Position numbers and translations under genes: made by a program. The notes under the pieces were generated by a model that was not told the DNA's origin, did no database searches, and saw nothing but the letters and a program-made list of their open reading frames with translations. A DNA stretch of 6,884 bases from Syntrophaceae bacterium UBA1411 (lineage in GTDB: Bacteria > Desulfobacterota > Syntrophia > Syntrophales > Smithellaceae): assembly GCA_002304995.1 (NCBI GenBank), contig DBPV01000136.1, positions 1,110-7,993 on the forward strand. The letters run 5' to 3'. Shown here one piece after another: positions 1 through 5,380 of the stretch. The number at the start of each line of letters is the position of its first letter. Position 1 is the first letter of the stretch.

Positions 1-22
1 CGTCCGGAATGCAGTTTTCGCA

Positions 23-51
23 TTGCAATCATCCCGGGCATGCTGCATAAA
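23..51 (+). promoter_or_regulatory. Weak candidate sigma-70-type promoter for the AhpD-like gene
   Basis: TTGCAA (23-28) and CATAAA (46-51) are separated by 17 bp. Each matches the -35 and -10 consensus at 4 of 6 positions, and they lie at a suitable distance upstream of the ribosome-binding site at 72. GCATAAA occurs twice (45-51 and 55-61), 10 bp apart. The match is weak, the region is only 82 bp long, and the true promoter could lie outside the window. Confidence 0.2.
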
Positions 52-71
52 GAAGCATAAATGATTTTACG

Positions 72-80
72 GGAGGTGAT
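72..80 (+). promoter_or_regulatory. Strong Shine-Dalgarno site of the AhpD-like gene
   Basis: GGAGGTGAT is a near-complete complement of the 16S rRNA 3' end. The GGAGG core lies 6 nt before the ATG at 83. It decides this start and predicts efficient translation. Confidence 0.8.
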
Positions 81-82
81 CC

Positions 83-649
83 ATGAGCGCCTTTATTGAA
101 CCGCCCTTGAACATTCCCTTTTATTTGAGAATCGGTCTGTGGATTTCCCGGCGGATCACCGGCCGCGATCTTCTGCCCGGCCGACTCCTGGCCTGGTATC
201 CCAAAGCCGCGGTCGGCTCCGGCATCATGGAAGCCCTCGTGGCCCACGCGGACGGAAAACTCGACAAACGGATCCTCAAGCTGGTCCGCCTGCAGGTGTC
301 CTTTGCTCTGGCCTGTCCTTTCTGCATCGATATGAATGCCTACGATTTTGATCAGTTCGGCATCACCGGCGAAGAACTGGCCGTCCTGCAAAGCCGGCAG
401 GACGTCGCGGCCGTGCAAACCTTTTCCGACCGGGAGAAAATCGCCCTGGAATACGCCGCGCGCATTGCCGCATCGCCTCCGTCTTTTCCGGAAGACTTCG
501 TGAGGCGATTGAAAGCCGAGTTCGGCGAGCGGGAAATTGTTATTCTGGCTGCAACGGCCGCTCAGGTCAATTACTGGGCAAGGCTTCTCCAGGCCCTGGG
601 CGTCCCACCCGCCGGATTCCGGGACACGTGTCCTGTCCGGTCCTGGTGA
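83..649 (+). CDS. AhpD-like / carboxymuconolactone decarboxylase-family protein
   Basis: This 188-residue cytoplasmic protein has no signal peptide and is probably a member of the AhpD-like (CMD) superfamily of all-helical proteins. Members include alkylhydroperoxidase AhpD, carboxymuconolactone decarboxylase and many uncharacterised redox proteins. The recognisable core is at about residues 63-100: a helix rich in basic and hydrophobic residues leads into ACPFCIDMN, with the CxxC pair at C78 and C81, followed by GITGEEL. In AhpD a histidine four residues after the second cysteine completes the peroxidase relay. Here that position is Asn85, so classical AhpD chemistry is doubtful, although the CxxC could still do thiol-disulfide exchange. 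The second half (residues 115-175) is helical and ends in a W/L-rich segment typical of the family. The ATG at 83 is fixed by a very strong ribosome-binding site. It is transcribed toward the glycerate kinase gene and is not part of that operon. The family call is fairly secure; the substrate is unknown. Confidence 0.85.
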   Translation: MSAFIEPPLNIPFYLRIGLWISRRITGRDLLPGRLLAWYPKAAVGSGIMEALVAHADGKLDKRILKLVRLQVSFALACPFCIDMNAYDFDQFGITGEELAVLQSRQDVAAVQTFSDREKIALEYAARIAASPPSFPEDFVRRLKAEFGEREIVILAATAAQVNYWARLLQALGVPPAGFRDTCPVRSW

Positions 650-674
650 AAAATGAATAAAAGCACAAAAAAGT

Positions 675-1988
675 TCAGGAAAGCAAGATGATCTGGATGT
701 CCATGACATTGGTTCCGGTCGATCCGGTTATCAGCAGTTCATCCGTGTTTTGGAAAAAGGTGTAAGAATCGTTTCGCGCCAGGAAAACGCCGGAGGAGAG
801 GCCCCGGGCGCCGGCCCGCGCGATGGTCCGGCCGTCGACAACGGCGCCCGCCGCATCCGTCGGTCCGTCCGTGCCGTCCGTCCCCGCGGATAAGAGCGTG
901 ATATCCGGCCGGCCGTCGATGGCTTCGGCAAAGGCCAGCGCCAGTTCGGTATTTCTGCCGCCCTTGCCCGTTCCCGCCACAGTAACAGTCGTCTCGCCGC
1001 CGGAAATGAGGCAGATCTTTTTGCCGGCCGGGCGCTGCTTTTGAATTGCGAATGCTTTTTGCGCAAGCCACCGGGCGGCGTCTCTGGCCTCGCCCCGGAG
1101 TTCCGTCGTGAGGACGACGGTTTCAAAGCCTGCCAGGGTGGCTTTTGCAGCCGCCGCTTCCATCGCCAGTTTGTTGCTCCCGATGATGACGTTGGCGACA
1201 TCGGCAAACACCGGATCGTCTTTTGCGGGCGTCTCCGGATGCGCGCCGTTTTGGCCCTGGATCAGTCTGCGGTAGACCGCAGACGGAATTTTTTCCGCAA
1301 GTCCATATTTTTCGATGACAGCCAGAGCGTCGGCAAAGGTTGTGTTGTCCGGCGCCGTCGGCCCCGAAGCGATCACGTCGAGCGGATCGCCGATGACATC
1401 GGATAAAATCAGCGACAGGACCCGCGCCGGATAAGCCAAAGCAGCCAGCCTGCCGCCCTTGATTGCGGAAATGTGCTTGCGCACCGCGTTGAGTTCGCCG
1501 ATGTCCGCCCCCGCCTCAAGCAGGCACTGCGTCGTTTCCTGCTTTTCGGCCAGGGTGAGGCCGTCAGCGGGCGCAACCAAAAGCGCCGAGCCGCCGCCGG
1601 AAATGAGGCACACCACAAGCGTCTGCGGATCGGGATCCTCCAGCATGCGCACGAGCCGGCCCGTCGCCGCAACGCCCGCGGCATCCGGCAGAGGATGCCC
1701 CGCTTCATAAACCGCGACCGGATCGGGCAGCGTCCCCGGCACATGGCCGTATTTGGTGATGACGGTTCCCCGTGTAACCAGCTCCCCGACGGGGCTTTCG
1801 GTAAGCGCCCGCGTCATGGCAAAGGCGGCCTTGCCGAAGGCCGCGAGCATCAGTCTCCGGCAGTTTCCCCGCCGATAGGCATCCACCACGGCCGGGCAGT
1901 GGCTTTGCACCAGCCGGCTGGGATCGGCGGAGGCCAGCGCCGCCTGGAAAATGGCGACGGCTGTTTCACGGTTGGCAGGATTGTCCAA
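675..1988 (-). CDS. Glycerate 2-kinase, MOFRL family (GckA/TtuD type)
   Basis: This cytoplasmic enzyme phosphorylates D-glycerate with ATP to 2-phosphoglycerate, feeding serine, glyoxylate, tartrate or hydroxypyruvate carbon into lower glycolysis. About 437 residues from the chosen TTG start is normal for the family. The N-terminal DUF4147 domain shows GKAA, EAGHPLPD, SGGGSALL near residue 130, LNAVRKHISAIKGGRLA, and SDVIGDPLDVIASGPT. The C-terminal MOFRL domain shows SGGETTVTVAGTGKGGRNTE near residue 330, SAGTDGTDGPTDAAGA, and a complete TGTNVMDIQIIL ending. No ATG exists near the N-terminus. The longest frame opens at a TTG at 2015, but that codon has no ribosome-binding site, whereas AAGGAG at 2000-2005 precedes the TTG at 1988. 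It is the last gene of the - strand operon, starting 35 bp after the livH stop (8 bp if the 2015 TTG is used). Function is confident by family; its physiological link to the transporter is inferred. Confidence 0.93.
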   Translation of the reverse strand: MDNPANRETAVAIFQAALASADPSRLVQSHCPAVVDAYRRGNCRRLMLAAFGKAAFAMTRALTESPVGELVTRGTVITKYGHVPGTLPDPVAVYEAGHPLPDAAGVAATGRLVRMLEDPDPQTLVVCLISGGGSALLVAPADGLTLAEKQETTQCLLEAGADIGELNAVRKHISAIKGGRLAALAYPARVLSLILSDVIGDPLDVIASGPTAPDNTTFADALAVIEKYGLAEKIPSAVYRRLIQGQNGAHPETPAKDDPVFADVANVIIGSNKLAMEAAAAKATLAGFETVVLTTELRGEARDAARWLAQKAFAIQKQRPAGKKICLISGGETTVTVAGTGKGGRNTELALAFAEAIDGRPDITLLSAGTDGTDGPTDAAGAVVDGRTIARAGARGLSSGVFLARNDSYTFFQNTDELLITGSTGTNVMDIQIILLS

Positions 1989-1999
1989 TTCCGGCAAGT

Positions 2000-2005
2000 C
2001 TCCTT
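2000..2005 (-). promoter_or_regulatory. Shine-Dalgarno site deciding the glycerate kinase start
   Basis: On the - strand AAGGAG lies 11 nt before the TTG at 1988 and only 2 nt before another TTG at 1997. It lies downstream of the TTG at 2015, so it cannot serve that codon. The 11-nt spacing is slightly long, so the 1988 start is favoured rather than certain. Confidence 0.5.
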
Positions 2006-2023
2006 CGCGCCCCAATCGGACGC

Positions 2024-2857
2024 TTACACTTCAATCGGTTTGAAAATGAGGACGATGCCCATCACGACGAAGACCATGGTCTCCGCCGCCGGCCCCCACA
2101 AGCGCCCGGTGACCGACATGACCATCCCCAGCGCAAAGGCCGCCACGAACGTGCCCTTGATGTTGCCCAGCCCGCCCACGAGAACAACGGCAAAGCTGAT
2201 CAGCAGAACCATCGATCCCATGTAGGGATGCACCGAAGTGATCGGCGCGTAAAGCACGCCGCCGAGCGCGGCCAGACAGCTGCCGATGATGAAAATGTAG
2301 GCAAAATACTTGTCGACGTTGATGCCCAGACTGCGCACCGCGTCCTTGTCCTCGAGCGAGGCGACCACGATCTTGCCCACCATGGTTTTCTTGAAAAAGA
2401 TGGACAGGGCGATGAAGATCACGACGGCCAGAGCGATGATGATAAGCCGGTACAAAGGCAGTGTGATGCCCAGGAAAGCCACGTCCATGCCGACCGGGTC
2501 GGACAGCGGAATCGGGGAGGCCCCCCAGATCCATTTGATGACGTCGACGCCGATCAGTACGACGGCATAGGTGGCGATGATGGCGTAGTCGATGGACACG
2601 CCGTAGAGTTTGCGCACCACGAACCGTTCAATGATGTAGCTGATGGGCACGACGGCCAGGACAGCCAGCACGGCGCCCAGGATGAAATTATCGCGGGCGA
2701 CGGGCAGCAGTGTGACGACAAAGTAGGCGCCGATGGCGTAGATCAGCCCGTGGGCGAAATTCACGATCCGCATGGTGCCGAACGTGAGCGACAGCCCGAT
2801 GCTGATGATGTACAAAATACCGCCGATCGTTAATCCGTATGCAATGGTGTTGATCAT
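2024..2857 (-). CDS. livH: LivH-type ABC transporter permease (HAAT family)
   Basis: This inner-membrane permease of a branched-chain amino-acid-type (HAAT) importer would pair with the LivM-type subunit to form the translocation channel. Its 277 residues are almost entirely hydrophobic, with about eight likely membrane segments. Typical LivH landmarks are LSLTFGTMRIVNFAHG near residues 23-37, IIERFVVRKLYG at 75-86, and the SFAVVLVGGLGNIKGTFVAA segment at 221-240, the probable cytoplasmic loop docking on the ATPases. The protein ends at FKPIEV (272-277), whereas many relatives continue past the (R/K)P with a GLFG-like tail, so it is slightly short at the C-terminus. The ATG at 2857 has GAGAGG 5 nt upstream, starting immediately after the livM stop, which suggests translational coupling. 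Substrate specificity cannot be read from the sequence. The symbol is by family resemblance. Confidence 0.94.
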   Translation of the reverse strand: MINTIAYGLTIGGILYIISIGLSLTFGTMRIVNFAHGLIYAIGAYFVVTLLPVARDNFILGAVLAVLAVVPISYIIERFVVRKLYGVSIDYAIIATYAVVLIGVDVIKWIWGASPIPLSDPVGMDVAFLGITLPLYRLIIIALAVVIFIALSIFFKKTMVGKIVVASLEDKDAVRSLGINVDKYFAYIFIIGSCLAALGGVLYAPITSVHPYMGSMVLLISFAVVLVGGLGNIKGTFVAAFALGMVMSVTGRLWGPAAETMVFVVMGIVLIFKPIEV

Positions 2858-2869
2858 AATAACCTCTCT

Positions 2870-3838
2870 TTATGCCGCCGCCCGTAATTTCAGTTTATCC
2901 GCCACAAATCCCCAGATGCCGCTGCGGAAGCGGAAGACGCAGATGAGCAGCGCGATGCCGAGGAACATTTCCCAGCGCGAAATGTACGAGGCGAGATAAT
3001 TGCTGATGGCCATGTAAAGGACGCCGCCGATGATCGCGCCGTACAGACTGCCGGAACCGCCGATCAGCGCGGCAAAGATCACTTCCACCGCGCGGGACGG
3101 ATCGATGAAGCTGGGCGTGACGTACCCGTAGTTCAAAATCGAGAGCGCCCCGGCAAACGCGGCAATGGACGTCGAAATGATGAAGGTGATCCACTTGTAG
3201 GTGAAGGTGTTGTAGCCCAGGAACTTCACCCGGGTTTCGTTTTCCTTGATGCTCTTGATGAGCACGCCGTAAGGCGAAGAGGTGAACTTCTTGAGCACGT
3301 AGAAAGTCAGAAGGAGGCAGAAAAGCGCGAAACCGAACATCACCGGCTTTTGTCCGAAATCGAGAAAGCCCATTTTCGAAAAATAAGCCGACATGCCGTC
3401 CTCGCCCCCGGTGTATTTGGAGAAGGCCACCAAAACGAGAAAGTAGCCGACCTGATCGAAGGCCAGGTTGATGAGCGCGAAGCAGGCGCCGGTCGTCCGG
3501 ACGATGATCGGCCCGAGGATGACGCCGATGAGCGCTCCTGCGAGAATTCCCGCCAGCACCGCCAAAAGCGGATTCTGCGAGACATGTTCGGAAAAGAGGG
3601 TGATCGCATAGGCGCCCGTTCCCAGGTACAGCATGTGTCCGAAGGACAACCTGCCCATAAAACCGTACAGCAGGTTAAAGCCGAGCACGAAGACGCAGAA
3701 GATCATGAAATCGGTTGTGCGGTTGATGCCCAGAATGGGAAGCAGCACCAGGAATCCCGCGGCGATGACCGCAACGTCGAAAATGCTTCTTCCGGGGCCT
3801 GTTTTAAACAGGCTCATGAGTTTATGATCGGTTTTCAA
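2870..3838 (-). CDS. livM: LivM-type ABC transporter permease (HAAT family)
   Basis: This is the second inner-membrane permease of the importer, partner of LivH. It has 322 residues with a short polar N-terminus, then multiple hydrophobic segments from about residue 20 to 305. Family landmarks are YGFMGRLSFGHMLYLGTGAY at 58-77, TGGEDGM at 143-149, SIKENETRVKFLGYN at 196-210, FAALIGGSGSLYGAIIGG at 255-272 (the probable ATPase-contact loop), and GIWG near 307-310 close to the C-terminus. The start is a TTG at 3838 because AAGGAG lies 8 nt upstream of it. The first in-frame ATG, at 3817, has no such site and would remove seven residues. The gene stops 12 bp before livH. It is preceded by a 106-bp gap carrying a perfect palindrome, so its translation or mRNA stability may be set separately from the upstream genes. 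The transported solute is unknown. Confidence 0.94.
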   Translation of the reverse strand: MKTDHKLMSLFKTGPGRSIFDVAVIAAGFLVLLPILGINRTTDFMIFCVFVLGFNLLYGFMGRLSFGHMLYLGTGAYAITLFSEHVSQNPLLAVLAGILAGALIGVILGPIIVRTTGACFALINLAFDQVGYFLVLVAFSKYTGGEDGMSAYFSKMGFLDFGQKPVMFGFALFCLLLTFYVLKKFTSSPYGVLIKSIKENETRVKFLGYNTFTYKWITFIISTSIAAFAGALSILNYGYVTPSFIDPSRAVEVIFAALIGGSGSLYGAIIGGVLYMAISNYLASYISRWEMFLGIALLICVFRFRSGIWGFVADKLKLRAAA

Positions 3839-3846
3839 TGTCCGTT

Positions 3847-3852
3847 CTCCTT
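3847..3852 (-). promoter_or_regulatory. Shine-Dalgarno site supporting the TTG start of livM
   Basis: AAGGAG on the - strand lies 8 nt before TTG at 3838. The alternative ATG at 3817 has only AT-rich coding sequence before it. This supports the rarer start codon. Confidence 0.65.
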
Positions 3853-3894
3853 GCCCCGAACCCGGCGCAGTCGATTTTTTCTCCCCTCTCCGGA

Positions 3895-3922
3895 CTTTCC
3901 CCTCCGGATCCGGAGGGGAAAG
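3895..3922. repeat. Perfect 28-bp palindrome between the hydrolase gene and livM
   Basis: The arm CTTTCCCCTCCGGA (3895-3908) is followed directly by its exact reverse complement (3909-3922). Outside it, T-rich/pyrimidine sequence at about 3874-3886 can pair imperfectly with GGGAGAAAATC at 3929-3939, making a longer interrupted inverted repeat. On the - strand transcript it would form a strong stem-loop within the 106-bp gap. No U-run follows the stem in either direction, so it does not look like a classical intrinsic terminator. Likely roles are mRNA stabilisation or processing, partial attenuation, or the remnant of a small palindromic repeat element; a protein-binding site is also possible. 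Confidence 0.8.
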
Positions 3923-3944
3923 CGAAAGGGAGAAAATCAGGCTG

Positions 3945-4619
3945 TTACACCAGGCATTTCAAAAATTCTTTGTAGTTCAAAACGTGGCCGATTTTGGGAA
4001 AAATGTACTTCTCCACGTAGTTCTGTTCTTCGTCCGTATCGGTGCCCGTGCAGTCGCCGATGACCACCACGCGGTATCCCTTGTCGTAAGCGGAACGGGC
4101 GGTGGATTCCACGCACCAGTTGGTATGGAAACCGACGATGACGACCCATTCGATCATGTTGACGCGCAGCGTATAGTCCAGCGCGGTGGACCAGAAGGCA
4201 TCGAGCGTCTTTTTGCCCCGCAGAATGATGTCGCCCTTCTGCGGCGTCAGTTCGGGAATGATCTCCGGTCCCGGGGTTCCTTTGACCCACGCGCCCGTCA
4301 CCGGCTTGCCGTCAATCTTCCAGCCCGTCGGCATGTCGATCTCCAGGCCGCGCAGTCCGCCCATGCCAGGACCTTTCTTGTCGATTTCCGGAAATCCCGG
4401 CTCAAACTCTTCGAAAGGCACGTAGACGATCTTTTTGACCTTTTTTCTCGCCTTGGCGATGAAATCCTCCAGATTGCCGATGACGTTTCTTTTTTCCAGC
4501 TGATCTTCAATAAACTGGTACATGGATCCGCCCGGCTTCAGAAAATCGTACTGCGGTTCGATCAGAACAACGGCTGTTTTCGCGGCCTCAATCTTCGGCG
4601 CTTTGGTTTTTCCCTTCAT
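3945..4619 (-). CDS. Isochorismatase-superfamily cysteine hydrolase
   Basis: This 224-residue cytoplasmic protein belongs to the isochorismatase-like fold, whose members hydrolyse amide, ureido or vinyl-ether bonds using an Asp-Lys-Cys triad (nicotinamidase, N-carbamoylsarcosine amidase, ureidoacrylate amidohydrolase, isochorismatase). The nucleophile is C169 in GFHTNWCVESTARSAYDKG, and the lysine is probably K136 in RGKKTLDAF. The N-terminal motif reads IEPQYDF (20-26), so the usual first acidic catalytic residue is Glu21 instead of Asp, with Asp25 following. The histidine metal site of nicotinamidases is not apparent around residues 65-80, so NAD salvage is unlikely. The insert at about 80-125 (rich in G, P and W) may shape the substrate pocket. 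The ATG at 4619 is chosen for its ribosome-binding site; an open frame back to 4700 lacks one. It sits between the two ATPase genes and the two permease genes, implying that it acts on the imported solute. The substrate is not identifiable. Confidence 0.88.
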   Translation of the reverse strand: MKGKTKAPKIEAAKTAVVLIEPQYDFLKPGGSMYQFIEDQLEKRNVIGNLEDFIAKARKKVKKIVYVPFEEFEPGFPEIDKKGPGMGGLRGLEIDMPTGWKIDGKPVTGAWVKGTPGPEIIPELTPQKGDIILRGKKTLDAFWSTALDYTLRVNMIEWVVIVGFHTNWCVESTARSAYDKGYRVVVIGDCTGTDTDEEQNYVEKYIFPKIGHVLNYKEFLKCLV

Positions 4620-4626
4620 ATGATTT

Positions 4627-4632
4627 CTCCTT
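4627..4632 (-). promoter_or_regulatory. Shine-Dalgarno site fixing the hydrolase start
   Basis: AAGGAG on the - strand lies 7 nt before the ATG at 4619. In-frame ATGs further upstream (4640 and 4700) lack comparable sites, and the extra 27 residues they would add are not family-like. Confidence 0.75.
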
Positions 4633-4670
4633 TTTTTCATGTATTGGTCTGATGGTTTTATCGATCGGTC

Positions 4671-4686
4671 GCAGGCATGCGCCCGC
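4671..4686 (-). repeat. Intercistronic hairpin between livF and the hydrolase gene
   Basis: On the - strand GCGGGC and GCCTGC pair as six base pairs with one G-U, around a GCAT loop, just after the livF stop codon and a run of G residues. It lies in the 71-bp gap before the hydrolase. No U-run follows, so it is not a canonical terminator. It resembles the hairpin after the binding-protein gene in its loop and in the G-rich 5' flank. Confidence 0.45.
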
Positions 4687-4690
4687 CCCC

Positions 4691-5380
4691 CTATAAACAT
4701 TGCTCCATAATCACCTTGTCGTTCATCTGCGCTTTGTCCGTCACCTCCCGGACAATTTTGCCTTCCTTCATCATGTAAACCTTGTCGGCCAGCATGCCCA
4801 CCACGGAGAGATTCTGCTCCACGATCAGCAGGGAGACCTTTCCCTTCATGGAGGCCAGGACGTTTAAAATATCGTTGATCGTTCCCGCAGCCAGTCCTTC
4901 CGTGGGTTCGTCGATGAGCAGCAGCTTCGGTTCGCCGATCAGCGCCCGGCCGATGAGCAGGATCTGCCGCTGGCCGCCGCTGAGGCTTCCCGCCCGCAGA
5001 TTCAGAAACTTCTCGATTTTCGGATAAATGCTGACCGTTTTGGCAATCGCGTCCGCGACGCCGACTTTGAGCGGATAGGCGGCAAGCTCCAGATTCTCGC
5101 GGACGCTGAGCTGCGAAAACACCCGCTTGTCCTGGAAGACGTAACGGATTCCCGATAGCGCGATTTTTTCCGGCGCCAGGCCGAGGATGCTTTGGTTGTC
5201 GAACGTGATGGAGCCCTCAGAAGGCTTCAGAAATCCCGCGATCGATTTGAGCAGCGTAGTTTTGCCCGCGCCGTTGCGGCCGGCGATAAACACGGTTTGC
5301 CCCGACAGCACTTCCAGCGTGATGCCGTGCAGCACTTTGGCATGGCCGTAGGAGGTGTCGATATTCGTTACACTGAGCAT
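4691..5380 (-). CDS. livF: LivF-type ABC transporter ATP-binding protein
   Basis: This is one of the two cytoplasmic ATPases driving the HAAT importer. Its 229 residues are close to the normal length. Motifs in order are Walker A GRNGAGKT at 34-41, Q-loop FQDKRVF at 82-88, signature LSGGQRQ at 133-139, Walker B LLLIDEP at 153-159, EGLA at 161-164, and VEQN at 187-190. The last, in the switch region, is the usual LivF form, where LivG has EH. The ATG at 5380 is preceded by AGGAGG 7 nt upstream. A longer open frame back to 5485 adds 35 residues that are out-of-frame livG sequence and not ATPase-like. The first 13 bp overlap the end of livG, so the two are probably translationally coupled and made in matched amounts. 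All catalytic motifs are intact. Confidence 0.95.
   Translation of the reverse strand: MLSVTNIDTSYGHAKVLHGITLEVLSGQTVFIAGRNGAGKTTLLKSIAGFLKPSEGSITFDNQSILGLAPEKIALSGIRYVFQDKRVFSQLSVRENLELAAYPLKVGVADAIAKTVSIYPKIEKFLNLRAGSLSGGQRQILLIGRALIGEPKLLLIDEPTEGLAAGTINDILNVLASMKGKVSLLIVEQNLSVVGMLADKVYMMKEGKIVREVTDKAQMNDKVIMEQCL

Noticed and set aside
622..633. GGACACGTGTCC palindrome as a terminator for the AhpD-like gene
   Set aside because: It is inside the coding sequence, has no adequate loop and is followed by no T-run on the + strand; probably chance.
29..709. Long open frame on the - strand opposite the AhpD-like gene
   Set aside because: Its translation has no recognisable family features, it lies entirely opposite a well-supported gene, and such antisense frames are common in GC-rich DNA.
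1473..2225. 250-codon open frame on the + strand opposite glycerate kinase and the livH end
   Set aside because: Composition is rich in R, G, P and H, as expected for a shadow frame, and the - strand carries two clear genes here.
3874..3939. Intrinsic terminator between the hydrolase gene and livM
   Set aside because: In the direction of transcription the stem is followed by A residues within the outer arm, not a U-run, and livM downstream has no visible promoter of its own.
3350..4063. Open frames on the + strand opposite livM and the hydrolase (also 3984-4652)
   Set aside because: These are shadow frames without family motifs or ribosome-binding support; the - strand proteins carry complete family motifs.
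4620..4690. Internal promoter before the hydrolase
   Set aside because: A GATAAA-like hexamer is present on the - strand, but I found no credible -35 element at the right distance.
4620..4700. Longer N-terminus for the hydrolase from the ATG at 4700
   Set aside because: There is no ribosome-binding site there and it overlaps the livF end. AAGGAG sits 7 nt before the ATG at 4619, where family-like sequence begins.
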